Assembly (NCBI GenBank): GCA_040881685.1
Contig: JBBECS010000015.1
Coordinates: 96,159 to 131,586 of the forward strand
Length of the DNA stretch: 35,428 bases
Reading direction: 5' to 3'
From: Acidimicrobiia bacterium
Lineage (GTDB): Bacteria > Actinomycetota > Acidimicrobiia > IMCC26256 > PALSA-555
Shown: positions 1 through 8,160 of the stretch, piece by piece
How the letters are laid out: each line of letters starts with the position of its first letter
Numbering within the stretch: position 1 is the stretch's first letter
Made by a program: the position numbers and the translations under genes
The notes under the pieces: generated by a model
The model's input: the letters and a program-made list of their open reading frames with translations, nothing else
Databases searched by the model: none
Told to the model about the DNA's origin: nothing

Positions 1-126
1 CGAGCGAGCCATGGGGCCCGAGCGAGTGCCCGCGCTGCAGGTACCCTGCGGCGCAACGCGCGAGCGAGCCATGGGGCCCGAGCGAGTGCCCGCGCTGCAG
101 GTACCCTGCGGCGCAGCGAGCGAGCC
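1..126. repeat. Tandem REP-like repeat, two 60-bp units plus a partial third
   Basis: Bases 1-60 and 61-120 are the same 60-bp unit with about two differences near the end. A third unit begins at about 117 and runs into the truB start codon. Each unit holds a hairpin of about 10 bp per arm with a TAC loop (32-54 and 92-114; one G-T wobble) and GAGCGAG direct repeats on both sides. Related single copies lie at 15415-15460, 20040-20080 and 27560-27606, so this is a dispersed family and not just a local duplication. The TACCCT in the loop region (102-107) could also act as a -10 box for truB, 20 bases upstream of its start. Confidence 0.85.
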
Positions 127-1014
127 ATGGTGACGGACGGGCTGGTTGTCGTCGACAAGCCGGCGGGGTTCACGTCCCATGACGTCGTGGCGAAGCTGCG
201 CAAGGCGTACGGACAGCGGCGCGTTGGTCACGCAGGGACGCTCGATCCCGACGCAACCGGTTTGCTGCTCGTGGGCCTCGGTCGAGCCACGCGTCTGCTG
301 CGCTACCTCCAGGCTGCGGGCAAGGAGTACCGCGCTGATGTGCGCTTCGGCGTGGCCACGAGCACGCTCGATGCGGCCGGTGAGGTGCTGGACCGACAGG
401 AGATGCCGCTCACTCGAGAGCAGGTGGAGAAGGCTGCGACTCATTTCGTGGGAGACATCGAGCAGGTGCCGCCGATGGTGTCGGCGATCAAGGTGGGTGG
501 GCGACGGTTGCACGAGCTCGCACGCCGCGGGGTAGAGGTCGAGCGTGCTCCGCGCCGCGTGCACATCGGCCGCGTGGAAGTGGAGGCGTTCGAGCCAGGT
601 CCGTATCCGCTGGCAACCCTGTTCATCGAGTGTGGGAGCGGCACCTATGTGCGCACGCTCGCGGCCGATCTTGGGACCGCGCTCGGCGGGCTCGCGCACG
701 TCGAGTCCCTTCGACGCCTGCGAACCGGCTCGTTCGGTCTCGACGAGGCACGAACCCTGGAGGCGATCGAGGGTGACCCTTCGGCCGCCGTGCTCCCGCC
801 GCGCGAAGCCGTGCGTGACCTCGAGCCGCTGAAGGTGGACGTGGAGTCGGCACGGGGCATCCGCCATGGCATGACGTTCCCGTCCGGGGCGCTCGGAGAA
901 GCCGGCCCGGGTCCGTTCGCCGTGATCGGTCCGGATGGCGAGCTGCTCGCGGTGTACGAGCGCCGCGGCGGTGGCGTCAAGCCCACCGTCGTGGTCGGAC
1001 ACGAAGAGTCGTGA
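127..1014 (+). CDS. truB: tRNA pseudouridine(55) synthase TruB
   Basis: Converts uridine 55 in the T-loop of tRNAs to pseudouridine. The 295-residue protein has the family N-terminus (VVVDKPAGFTSHDVV) and the catalytic motif GHAGTLDPDATG at about residues 35-46, where Asp40 is the expected nucleophile. The later motif GSGTYVRTLAADLG lies at about 172-185. Length is normal for bacterial TruB. The ATG at 127 is the last part of a repeat unit (CCATGG); a GTG directly after it (130) is an alternative start. The stop codon overlaps the ribF start by 4 bases (GTGA), so the two genes are translationally coupled. In many bacteria truB follows infB and rbfA, which would lie left of the window. Confidence 0.95.
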   Translation: MVTDGLVVVDKPAGFTSHDVVAKLRKAYGQRRVGHAGTLDPDATGLLLVGLGRATRLLRYLQAAGKEYRADVRFGVATSTLDAAGEVLDRQEMPLTREQVEKAATHFVGDIEQVPPMVSAIKVGGRRLHELARRGVEVERAPRRVHIGRVEVEAFEPGPYPLATLFIECGSGTYVRTLAADLGTALGGLAHVESLRRLRTGSFGLDEARTLEAIEGDPSAAVLPPREAVRDLEPLKVDVESARGIRHGMTFPSGALGEAGPGPFAVIGPDGELLAVYERRGGGVKPTVVVGHEES

Positions 1015-1979
1015 GCACGGTGCGCGTCGTCAACGATCTCGTCGGGTACACGCCCACGGCTTCGGGTGCTGTCGTGACGATCGGGGCGTACGACGGCGTC
1101 CACCTCGGTCATCAAGCGGTCTTGCGTCTCGCGCGCGAGTTGGCAAGTGCGCGTAACCGCGAGGCGGTGTGCCTCACGTTCGATCGCCATCCGGCGGAGG
1201 TCGTGCGGCCCGAATCGGCGCCGAAGGTGCTGACTCCGCTCGATCAGAAGCTCGAGCTGCTCGATGCCACCGGCTTTCTCGACACGGTCTGCGTGCTCGC
1301 GTTCGACAAGGACCGAAGTCGAGAGCCGGCCGAAGACTTCGTCAGGACCGTGCTCGTCGAGGGTCTCGACGCCCGTTTGGTCGTCGTCGGCGCCGACTTC
1401 CACTTCGGGCATCGGCGGCACGGCAACGTTCGACTGCTCGAGCAGATGGGCGCGGAGCTGGGCTTCGAAGTGCTCGGGTTGGGTCTGGTGTCGGTCGAGG
1501 GCGATGCCACCGGCTTGCCGTACTCCTCGACGAAGATCCGTGAGCTCCTGGCGGCCGGTGACGTGGCTGCCGCGGCGCAGATGCTCGGGCGTCCTCCTCG
1601 CCCGCACGAGGTGCGCGGTCAGGTGGAGCGAGGCGATGCCCGCGGTCGCGAGCTCGGCTTCCCGACGGCGAACGTGGCGGTGCCCGAGAGCGTGTGTCTC
1701 CCCGCCGACGGCATCTATGCGGGCACGTTCGTGGCCGAGGATGGTGTCGAGCGTGACGCGGCGATCTCTCTTGGTCGCCGGCCGACCTTCTATGTCGGCG
1801 CCAAGGCCTCGCTGCTCGAGGCGTACGTCCTCGACTTCGAGGGTGACCTGTACGGACAGCGCGTCAAGGTGCGCTTCGTGGAGCGCATCCGCGGTGAGGT
1901 GCAGTTCGAGTCGGTCGACGCCCTCGTCGCCCAGATGACCCAAGACGTAGATGTCGCCCGCCATCTCCTCGCTACCTAG
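1011..1979 (+). CDS. ribF: Bifunctional riboflavin kinase / FMN adenylyltransferase
   Basis: Makes FMN from riboflavin and then FAD from FMN in the cytoplasm. The N-terminal nucleotidyltransferase half shows GAYDGVHLGH (about residues 25-34), TFDRHPAEV, GADFHFGHRRHGN and SSTKIRELL. The C-terminal riboflavin kinase half shows GRELGFPTANV (about 212-222), YAGTFV and LEAYVLDFEGDLYG. At 322 residues it has the usual RibF length. The GTG start overlaps the truB stop. truB-ribF-rpsO is a common bacterial order. No FMN riboswitch can precede it because the gene starts inside truB. Confidence 0.95.
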   Translation: MSTVRVVNDLVGYTPTASGAVVTIGAYDGVHLGHQAVLRLARELASARNREAVCLTFDRHPAEVVRPESAPKVLTPLDQKLELLDATGFLDTVCVLAFDKDRSREPAEDFVRTVLVEGLDARLVVVGADFHFGHRRHGNVRLLEQMGAELGFEVLGLGLVSVEGDATGLPYSSTKIRELLAAGDVAAAAQMLGRPPRPHEVRGQVERGDARGRELGFPTANVAVPESVCLPADGIYAGTFVAEDGVERDAAISLGRRPTFYVGAKASLLEAYVLDFEGDLYGQRVKVRFVERIRGEVQFESVDALVAQMTQDVDVARHLLAT

Positions 1980-2031
1980 TTCTGACCGACTTCCTGTGGG
2001 GGCCCATGTGTCCAGGGAGCACGGTGCCTGG

Positions 2032-2037
2032 TACCCT
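2032..2037 (+). promoter_or_regulatory. Candidate -10 box (TACCCT) of rpsO, with leader inverted repeat
   Basis: TACCCT matches the TAnnnT -10 form seen repeatedly in this window and would give a leader of about 53 bases before rpsO. The -10 lies in a CCAGGG (2012-2017) / CCCTGG (2034-2039) inverted repeat. rpsO leaders in other bacteria often bind S15 for feedback control; whether this one does cannot be told from the sequence. No good -35 was seen. Confidence 0.4.
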
Positions 2038-2096
2038 GGCTGGGTTCCGGCCGTCCGGCTGGGCACCTTCCAACGTGAGAAGACTCCAGCAAACGC

Positions 2097-2354
2097 ATGC
2101 CCGACAAAGCCGCCACGATCACTGAGCACCGCCGCCACGAGACCGATACGGGCTCGGCAGAGGTCCAGATCGCGCTCGTCACCGAGCGGGTCAACCACCT
2201 CACAGAGCACTTGCAGGTCCACGGTAAGGACCATCACTCGCGTCGTGGGTTGCTCATGTTGGTGGGGCAGCGTCGTCGGATGCTCGACTATCTCCGACAC
2301 AACGACGTCGAGCGATATCGAGCCTTGATCGCAAAGCTGGGGCTTCGGCGGTAA
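2097..2354 (+). CDS. rpsO: 30S ribosomal protein S15
   Basis: Primary 16S rRNA-binding protein of the small-subunit platform. The 85 residues (family about 89) carry the family signature: [21 protein letters not shown] in the middle, then [21 protein letters not shown] and [13 protein letters not shown] at the end. ATG at 2097 follows a weak purine-rich GTGAGA. It is followed by a strong hairpin terminator and then pnp, the usual rpsO-pnp pair. Confidence 0.97.
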   Translation: MPDKAATITEHRRHETDTGSAEVQIALVTERVNHLTEHLQVHGKDHHSRRGLLMLVGQRRRMLDYLRHNDVERYRALIAKLGLRR

Positions 2355-2360
2355 TACCTC

Positions 2361-2396
2361 GGGGAGCGGAGCGTCCGCTCCCCGTCTCGCGAGACG
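2361..2396 (+). terminator. Hairpin terminator after rpsO plus a second palindrome
   Basis: GGGGAGCGGA (2361-2370) and TCCGCTCCCC (2374-2383) form a perfect 10-bp stem with a 3-base loop, 6 bases after the rpsO stop. It touches a perfect 14-bp palindrome, CGTCTCGCGAGACG (2383-2396). There is no T-tract, which is common for actinobacterial terminators. The two stems could attenuate transcription into pnp. Confidence 0.7.
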
Positions 2397-2434
2397 AGAG
2401 CACGCGAGCGGCGTCGGTTGTCAGTCGCCAGTGC

Positions 2435-2462
2435 CCGGGTTCGACCACCGAGTCGAGCCCGG
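2435..2462 (+). promoter_or_regulatory. Stem-loop in the pnp leader
   Basis: CCGGGTTCGAC (2435-2445) and GTCGAGCCCGG (2452-2462) form an 11-bp stem with one G-U pair and a 6-base loop, about 55 bases before the pnp start. In E. coli a pnp leader hairpin is cut by RNase III and used for PNPase autocontrol; a similar role here is inference only. Confidence 0.45.
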
Positions 2463-2516
2463 ACCCTGCCAACTGGGAACCGCCGCTCTCGCCACAGATG
2501 AGAGGAGCGGCATCCC

Positions 2517-5027
2517 ATGCCCAATTCCAACGGGTCTGGCGCCATCCGAGTTTCCGGCGCAGTCAACGCGGCCGGCAAGGCCATGTCCTTCGAGACGGGC
2601 AAGCTCGCCCAGCTGGCCGACGGCGCCGTCGTCGTGCAACTCGGTGAGACCACCCTGCTCACGACGGTCGTCACGTCCAAGCCCCGCGAGGGCATCGACT
2701 TCTTCCCGCTGACGGTCGACGTCGAAGAGCGCATGTACGCCGCGGGCAAGATCCCCGGCTCGTTCTTCCGGCGTGAAGGACGCCCGGGCGAGCAGGCCGT
2801 GCTCACGTGCCGCCTCACCGACCGGCCGCTGCGCCCCTCGTTCCCCGAGGGGTTCCGCAACGAGGTGCAGGTGATCTCCACGATCCTCGGCGCCGACCTC
2901 GAGAACCCGCACGACATCGCGTCCATCAACGGCGCGTCCGCCGCGCTCATGGTGTCGGGCATCCCGTTCAACGGACCGATCGGCGCGGTGCGCATCGCGC
3001 AGGTGAACGGCGAGTGGATCGCACACCCCACCTATCAAGAGGGCGACGAGTCCACGTTCGAGATGGTGGTCGCCGGGCGAGAGCTGCCCGACGGCGACGT
3101 CGCCATCATGATGGTCGAGGCGGGTGGCACCGACGCCACGTGGAAGCTCTACGAGGGCGGCGCACCCAAGGTCACCGAAGAGGTGATCACCGAGGGTCTC
3201 GAAGCGTCGAAGGAGTGGATCAAGGCGTCCATCGGCCTCCAGAACCAGCTCGTGAAGGACTACGTCGCGGCGCGCGGTCCGATCACACCGGTGCCGTTCG
3301 AGCCGAGCGTCGACTACCAGCCCGACGCGCAGGCGGCCGTCGAGAAGGCGGCACACGCGGGGTGTTCTGACGCGATGAAGATCGCCGACAAGCACGACCG
3401 CAACACGACGCTCGACGAAATCGAGAAGTCGCTCCTCGCCGACCTCGTGGGCACCGCCGACGCGCCGGGCGAGTTCGCCGGTCGCGCGGGCGAGGTGACG
3501 AAGGCGTTCCGGTCGCTGCAGAAGCAGATCGTGCGCACCCGCATCGTCGACGAGGGTGTGCGCATCGACGGGCGGGGTACGGCCGACCTCCGGCCGATCT
3601 CGTCCGAGGTGGGCATCATTCCGACGTCGCACGGCGACGGGCTCTTCCAACGGGGTGAGACCCAGGTCCTCAGCGTGGCCACGCTCGGGATGCCCCGCAT
3701 GGAGCAGATGCTCGACACGATCGGTATCGACGACCGCAAGCGCTACATGCACCACTACAACTTCCCTCCGTTCTCCACGGGTGAGACGGGTCGAGTGGGT
3801 TCACCGAAGCGCCGCGAGATCGGTCACGGTGCGCTTGCCGAGCGGGCGATCGTGCCGGTGCTCCCGAGCGCCGAAGAGTGGGCGTACACGATGCGCGTCG
3901 TCTCCGACGTGCTCGCGTCGAACGGGTCCACGTCGATGGCGTCGGTCTGTGGGTCGACGCTCTCGTTGATGGACGGCGGGGTGCCGATCAAGGCACCGGT
4001 CGCCGGCATCGCGATGGGTCTCGTGCTCCACGACGGCAAGTACGTCACGCTCACCGACATCCTCGGCACCGAGGACGCGTTCGGCGACATGGACTTCAAG
4101 GTCGCGGGCACGCGTGAATTCGTGACGGCGCTCCAGCTCGACACGAAGATCGACGGCCTCCCGGCCGACGTGCTCTCCAAGGCGCTCACCCAGGCCAAGG
4201 AAGCACGGTTGAAGATCCTCGACGTGATGGCCGACGCGATCAGCGAGCCGCGTTCCGACGTGCGCCCGGCGGCACCGAAGATCATCAGCTTCGAGATCCC
4301 GATGGACAAGATCGGCGAGGTGATCGGCCCCAAGGGGAAGGTCATCAACACGATCACCCAGGAGACGGGCGCCGACGTGTCGGTCAGCGACGATGGTGTC
4401 GCCGGCCGCGTGTCGATCGGCTCGCGAGACGGGCTGGCCGTCGAGGAGGCGAAGCGGCGCATCGAGCTCATCCTCGACCCGCCGACCGCCGAGCTCGGGG
4501 CCAACTACACGGGGCGTGTCGTCAACATCACGAAGTTCGGTGCGTTCGTGAACGTCCTTCCGGGGCGTGACGGCCTGCTGCACATCTCGAAGCTCGGTGG
4601 CGGGACGCGGATCGACCGCGTGGAAGACGTGCTGAACCTCGGCGACGAGGTCGAGGTGCGCGTCGACGACATCGACAATTCCGGCAAGCTCTCGTTGAGC
4701 CTCGTCGGTGCTGAAGGTGAAGGCGACGGAGGCGATGCGCCGGCGAGTGGGTCCGATGGGGATGACCGCCCGCCGCGGCGCGAGCGCACCCCCCGGCCGC
4801 GCGGCGACGACGGTGACTCGGGCGGTAACGGTGAGTCCCGCGAGCGCACGGCGTCGGCGGTCAAGGCCCCTTCGTTCGAGGACCAATGGGAATCGCAGGC
4901 CAAGGAAGAGTTCGGTGACCTCGGCCCGTCGGAAGCAGCCCGTACGGGCGGTGGCGGTGCACCTCGTCGTGGCGGCAGCGGTGGCGGCGGTGGCCGCAGT
5001 CGAGGCGGGCGCGGCGGCCGGCGTTAG
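2517..5027 (+). CDS. pnp: Polyribonucleotide nucleotidyltransferase (PNPase) with RGG-rich tail
   Basis: Phosphorolytic 3'-5' exoribonuclease of RNA turnover. Two RNase PH domains are visible; the first contains FFRREGRPGE and TDRPLRPSF, and the active second one contains FSTGETGRVGSPKRREIGHG. A KH domain (GEVIGPKGKVINTI, about residues 600-613) and an S1 domain (TGRVVNITKFGAFVNVLPG through HISKL, about 663-731) follow. After residue about 735 there are about 100 low-complexity residues rich in Asp, Gly and Arg, ending in a Gly/Arg (RGG-like) stretch, which is longer than the tail of E. coli PNPase. ATG 2517 has a GAGGAG ribosome site at 2502-2507. This is the normal position after rpsO. Confidence 0.97.
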   Translation: MPNSNGSGAIRVSGAVNAAGKAMSFETGKLAQLADGAVVVQLGETTLLTTVVTSKPREGIDFFPLTVDVEERMYAAGKIPGSFFRREGRPGEQAVLTCRLTDRPLRPSFPEGFRNEVQVISTILGADLENPHDIASINGASAALMVSGIPFNGPIGAVRIAQVNGEWIAHPTYQEGDESTFEMVVAGRELPDGDVAIMMVEAGGTDATWKLYEGGAPKVTEEVITEGLEASKEWIKASIGLQNQLVKDYVAARGPITPVPFEPSVDYQPDAQAAVEKAAHAGCSDAMKIADKHDRNTTLDEIEKSLLADLVGTADAPGEFAGRAGEVTKAFRSLQKQIVRTRIVDEGVRIDGRGTADLRPISSEVGIIPTSHGDGLFQRGETQVLSVATLGMPRMEQMLDTIGIDDRKRYMHHYNFPPFSTGETGRVGSPKRREIGHGALAERAIVPVLPSAEEWAYTMRVVSDVLASNGSTSMASVCGSTLSLMDGGVPIKAPVAGIAMGLVLHDGKYVTLTDILGTEDAFGDMDFKVAGTREFVTALQLDTKIDGLPADVLSKALTQAKEARLKILDVMADAISEPRSDVRPAAPKIISFEIPMDKIGEVIGPKGKVINTITQETGADVSVSDDGVAGRVSIGSRDGLAVEEAKRRIELILDPPTAELGANYTGRVVNITKFGAFVNVLPGRDGLLHISKLGGGTRIDRVEDVLNLGDEVEVRVDDIDNSGKLSLSLVGAEGEGDGGDAPASGSDGDDRPPRRERTPRPRGDDGDSGGNGESRERTASAVKAPSFEDQWESQAKEEFGDLGPSEAARTGGGGAPRRGGSGGGGGRSRGGRGGRR

Positions 5028-5078
5028 CCGCCGGGAACCCCCCTCGATGAGTGTGGTTTCCGAGCCGGTGAGCATCTG

Positions 5079-6356
5079 ATGGCTGGAGCGCCCGCGAACG
5101 CGGCGATTCTGCGCACGCGTCTTCCTTCGGGAGCGCGAGTCGTGACCGAGTCGATGCCGTCGCTGCGTTCGGTCGCCGTCGGGTTTTGGGTCGGCACCGG
5201 TTCGCGTGACGAGCCAGCCGAGCTCGCGGGCGCGAGCCACTTCCTGGAGCACCTGCTGTTCAAGGGAACCGACGCGCGCACGGCAACGGAGATCGCTGAG
5301 TCCGTGGAGTCAGTCGGCGGCGACATGAACGCCTTCACGACGCAAGAGCTCACCGCGTTCTATGTGCGGGTTCCCGATGAGTGCCTCCCCCTCGCGATCG
5401 AGATCCTCTCCGACATCGTTTGGACACCGGCGCTTCGCGCCGAAGACGTCGATGCCGAGCGGCAGGTGATCCTCGAAGAGATCCGGATGCGCGACGACGC
5501 GCCCGAAGATCTGGTCCACGACGTGTTCGCCGATGCCATCTTCCCGGGTCACCCGATCGGTCGCGAGGTCATCGGATCGCCTACCACGATCAACGCGATG
5601 GGGTCGGTCGACATCGGTACGTTTCACCAGCGCCACTACCACCCCAGCAACGTGGTGGTCGCGGCCGCGGGCAACCTCGATCACGACTACGTCGTCGAGC
5701 TCGTGGAGAAGGGCCTCAACGGCGCGACGGGCGACCGCCCACCGCGCGAGATGTACGCAGGTGAGCCGGCGCCGCGACCGCTCGCCGTTCTCGAACGGCC
5801 GACCGAGCAGGCGCACGTCGTGCTCGGCATGCGATCGCTTCCTCGGGCTGACCCCGATCGCTACGCGCTCACGGTGCTGAACCAGACGCTTGGTGGCGGC
5901 ATGTCGTCGCGGCTGTTCCAGGAAGTGCGGGAGCGACGTGGCCTCGCGTATTCCGTCTACTCCTTTCGCGCCGCCTTCGAGGAGACCGGCGCGTTCGCGG
6001 TGTCCGCCGGCACTGCACCCGAACGGCTCCCCGAGCTGCTTGGCGTGATCGACGCCGAGCTCGCGCGGGTGGTCGCCGATGGCGGCATCTCCGACCGCGA
6101 GCTCGACGCGGCCAAGGGCCACCTGCGCGGATCGCTGGCCTTGTCGCTCGAGAGCTCGGCGAGCCGGATGCACCGACTGGGCAGGAGCGAGCTGACGATG
6201 GGGGAGGTCCCGTCGCTCGACGAGGTGGTCGCCGATGTCGAGGCCGTCGGCGCCGAAGACGTGGCCCGCGTCGTCGAGCGCGTCGTGGCCACCGACAAGC
6301 GCACGCTCGCGGTGGTGGGCCCGGTCGACGAATCGCAGCTCACCCGGCACACGTAA
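5079..6356 (+). CDS. M16 family zinc metallopeptidase (processing-peptidase-like)
   Basis: Zinc protease of the pitrilysin/M16B family. The inverted zinc motif HxxEH appears as HFLEH (His54, Glu57, His58), with a downstream acidic region EEIRMRDDAPED that should supply the distal Glu ligand. The C-terminal half has the expected GGGMSSRLFQEVRERRGLAYSVYSF. At 425 residues it is a complete single-chain M16B protein; no signal peptide is seen, so it is probably cytoplasmic. pnp-M16 peptidase-dapB is a conserved actinobacterial order. The gene begins 51 bases after pnp. Its substrate cannot be told from sequence. Confidence 0.93.
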   Translation: MAGAPANAAILRTRLPSGARVVTESMPSLRSVAVGFWVGTGSRDEPAELAGASHFLEHLLFKGTDARTATEIAESVESVGGDMNAFTTQELTAFYVRVPDECLPLAIEILSDIVWTPALRAEDVDAERQVILEEIRMRDDAPEDLVHDVFADAIFPGHPIGREVIGSPTTINAMGSVDIGTFHQRHYHPSNVVVAAAGNLDHDYVVELVEKGLNGATGDRPPREMYAGEPAPRPLAVLERPTEQAHVVLGMRSLPRADPDRYALTVLNQTLGGGMSSRLFQEVRERRGLAYSVYSFRAAFEETGAFAVSAGTAPERLPELLGVIDAELARVVADGGISDRELDAAKGHLRGSLALSLESSASRMHRLGRSELTMGEVPSLDEVVADVEAVGAEDVARVVERVVATDKRTLAVVGPVDESQLTRHT

Positions 6357-6509
6357 GCCCCGGCCCGACGCGGGCACCTGAGGCGCGGGACCGCCGAAAT
6401 GGGTCTAGAAAGTGCAAGGACCGGCCGGTCTCCGAACGCTCTCGGCGGACAGGGAGGGCCGTGACTTGAAGAGGCGGGTTGGGCAGCGGGGGGCGAGCGA
6501 GCGGACCGA

Positions 6510-6515
6510 TACCCT
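6510..6515 (+). promoter_or_regulatory. -10 box (TACCCT) for leaderless dapB
   Basis: TACCCT ends 7 bases before the dapB GTG, so transcription would start at or next to the start codon. The flanks (GCGAGCGAGCG before, TGCGAACG after) resemble the REP-like repeat of this window without its left arm. No convincing -35 was found. The rest of the 165-bp gap (6357-6521) shows nothing recognisable. Confidence 0.55.
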
Positions 6516-6521
6516 GCGAAC

Positions 6522-7313
6522 GTGATCCGCGTGGGTGTGTTCGGTGCCGGTGGGCGCATGGGCTCAACCGTCTGTGGCGCCGTCGCCGCCGACCCCCAGC
6601 TGGAGCTGGTGGCCGCGGTCGATCCGTACCACGAGGGCATCGACCTCCATCAGCTCGGAGTGTCCGATACCGGATTGACAGTTGCGCGCAAGGCTGATGC
6701 GTTTGCGGACGCGGGCGTCGACGTTGCGGTCGACTTCACGGTCATCGATGCCGCACGCGAGAACATCGCATGGTGCGCCGAGCACGGTGTGCACGCGGTC
6801 GTCGGAACCACCGGTTTCACAGAGACGGAGATCGACGATCTACGCATGAAGTTGCTCGACGGCGCAGCCAACGCGGTCATCGTCCCCAACTTCGCGATCG
6901 GCGCCGTGCTCATGATGCGATTCGCTGAGCTCGCGGCGCCGTACTTCGAGACGGCAGAGATCATCGAGCTCCACCACGACGAGAAGGTGGACGCGCCGTC
7001 GGGCACCGCAATGCTCACGGCGCAGCGCATGGCCCAAGCGTCGGACACGTGGGGACAGGATCCGACCGAGAAGGTCGTGCTCGAAGGTGCGCGAGGCGGT
7101 GAGGGTCCTGGAGGGATCCGGGTTCACTCCGTGCGTCTCCGCGGCCTGGTTGCTCACCAAGAGGTTGTGCTCGGCACCACCGGCCAGTCGCTGTCGATTC
7201 GCCACGACTCCTACGAGCGCACCTCGTTCATGCCCGGGGTGCTCCTCGCGATCCGCGCGGTGCGCGAGCGTCCGGGCTTGACCGTGGGCCTCGACGCACT
7301 GCTCGGCCTCTGA
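6522..7313 (+). CDS. dapB: 4-hydroxy-tetrahydrodipicolinate reductase
   Basis: NAD(P)H-dependent reductase of the diaminopimelate/lysine pathway. The N-terminal Rossmann motif is GVFGAGGRMG (residues 5-14). VGTTGF and VPNFAIGAV surround the cofactor cleft, and the signature ELHHDEKVDAPSGT (about 149-162) holds the proton-donor His and the Lys. At 263 residues it has normal length. The GTG start has no ribosome site but has a -10 box 7 bases upstream, pointing to leaderless translation. It follows the M16 peptidase as in many actinobacteria; dapA is not adjacent here. Confidence 0.95.
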   Translation: MIRVGVFGAGGRMGSTVCGAVAADPQLELVAAVDPYHEGIDLHQLGVSDTGLTVARKADAFADAGVDVAVDFTVIDAARENIAWCAEHGVHAVVGTTGFTETEIDDLRMKLLDGAANAVIVPNFAIGAVLMMRFAELAAPYFETAEIIELHHDEKVDAPSGTAMLTAQRMAQASDTWGQDPTEKVVLEGARGGEGPGGIRVHSVRLRGLVAHQEVVLGTTGQSLSIRHDSYERTSFMPGVLLAIRAVRERPGLTVGLDALLGL

Positions 7314-7333
7314 CGCCTTCGGCTACTGCCAAG

Positions 7334-7339
7334 TAGGGT
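7334..7339 (+). promoter_or_regulatory. -10 box (TAGGGT) of the liv operon
   Basis: TAGGGT ends 9 bases before the livF GTG in the 34-bp gap after dapB. It fits the leaderless pattern used elsewhere in this window. Read-through from dapB is also possible. Confidence 0.45.
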
Positions 7340-7347
7340 CGCCCGCC

Positions 7348-8160
7348 GTGGGGGGTGAAAATTCCGCACCGCTTCTGGCGGTGCGGAATCTCGAGGTCGT
7401 GTACGGCGGCACGATCACGGTCCTGCGCGGGGTGAGCCTGGACGTTCCCCGAGGAGAGGTCGTCGCGCTGCTGGGAGCGAACGGCGCGGGCAAGACGACG
7501 CTCCTGCGCGCGGTGTCAGGGCTCCTTGCGGTGCATTCCGGGCGAGCAGAGCGCGGCACGATCGAGCTCGACGGCGAGTCGATCCTCGGTGAGCCGACGC
7601 CCGACATCGTGCGGCGAGGACTCGCGCAGGTGATGGAGGGGCGGCGGATCTTCGCCGAGCTCAGCGTCGACGAGAACCTCAAAGCAGGCGCGTTCACGAG
7701 GCACGATCGCGACGGCATCCGCGACACGTACGCGCACGTGCTCGAGATGTTCCCGGTCCTAGCCACGCGCCGGCGTGATGTCGCGGGGTACCTCTCGGGT
7801 GGCGAGCAACAGATGCTCGCAATGGGTCGGGCCCTCATGGCCAAGCCGCGCCTGCTGCTCCTCGACGAGCCGTCGCTCGGACTCGCGCCGTTGATCCAGC
7901 AGCAGATCCGCGATATCGTCGCGGCGATCGCCGCGGAGGGCGTCAGCGTGCTGCTCGTGGAGCAGAACGCGATGCTCGCGCTCTCCGTTGCCAGCCGCGG
8001 CTACGTGCTCGAGAGTGGCCAGGTCGTACGCGAGGGGCCAGGCCAGGAGCTGCTCGAGGACGAGGAGATCCGGGCCGCGTACCTGGGCATGGGGGAGCAC
8101 GGCCGTCGTTCGTTCAAGGACCTCAAGACGTATCGGCGGCGGCGGCGGTGGTCGGCATGA
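7348..8160 (+). CDS. livF: Branched-chain amino acid-type ABC transporter ATP-binding protein LivF
   Basis: One of two ATPases powering the importer encoded downstream. Walker A is GANGAGKTT (about residues 43-51), the ABC signature LSGGEQQ lies at about 150-156, and Walker B is LLLLDEPSLGLAP. The order, and the LSGGEQQMLAMGRALM form of the signature, are typical of LivF. It is longer (270 residues) than usual LivF proteins (about 235), mostly because of a basic C-terminal tail ending in RRRRRWSA. The last bases overlap livG. The substrate may not be an amino acid, since the operon also carries an acyl-CoA ligase. Confidence 0.92.
   Translation: MGGENSAPLLAVRNLEVVYGGTITVLRGVSLDVPRGEVVALLGANGAGKTTLLRAVSGLLAVHSGRAERGTIELDGESILGEPTPDIVRRGLAQVMEGRRIFAELSVDENLKAGAFTRHDRDGIRDTYAHVLEMFPVLATRRRDVAGYLSGGEQQMLAMGRALMAKPRLLLLDEPSLGLAPLIQQQIRDIVAAIAAEGVSVLLVEQNAMLALSVASRGYVLESGQVVREGPGQELLEDEEIRAAYLGMGEHGRRSFKDLKTYRRRRRWSA

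Noticed and set aside
1-126. CRISPR-like repeat array
   Set aside because: Units are directly adjacent with no unique spacers, and related copies are scattered singly over the window.
980-1011. FMN riboswitch before ribF
   Set aside because: ribF begins within the truB stop codon and no riboswitch-like structure fits there.
645-2300. Long minus-strand open frame opposite truB, ribF and rpsO
   Set aside because: Same antisense effect; three well-recognised genes occupy the plus strand.
2435-2462. tRNA-like T-arm (GGTTCGA) before pnp
   Set aside because: No acceptor stem, D-arm or anticodon arm around it; it is better explained as one stem-loop.
3801-5252. Long minus-strand open frame opposite pnp
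   Set aside because: No homology-like motif and complete overlap with pnp.
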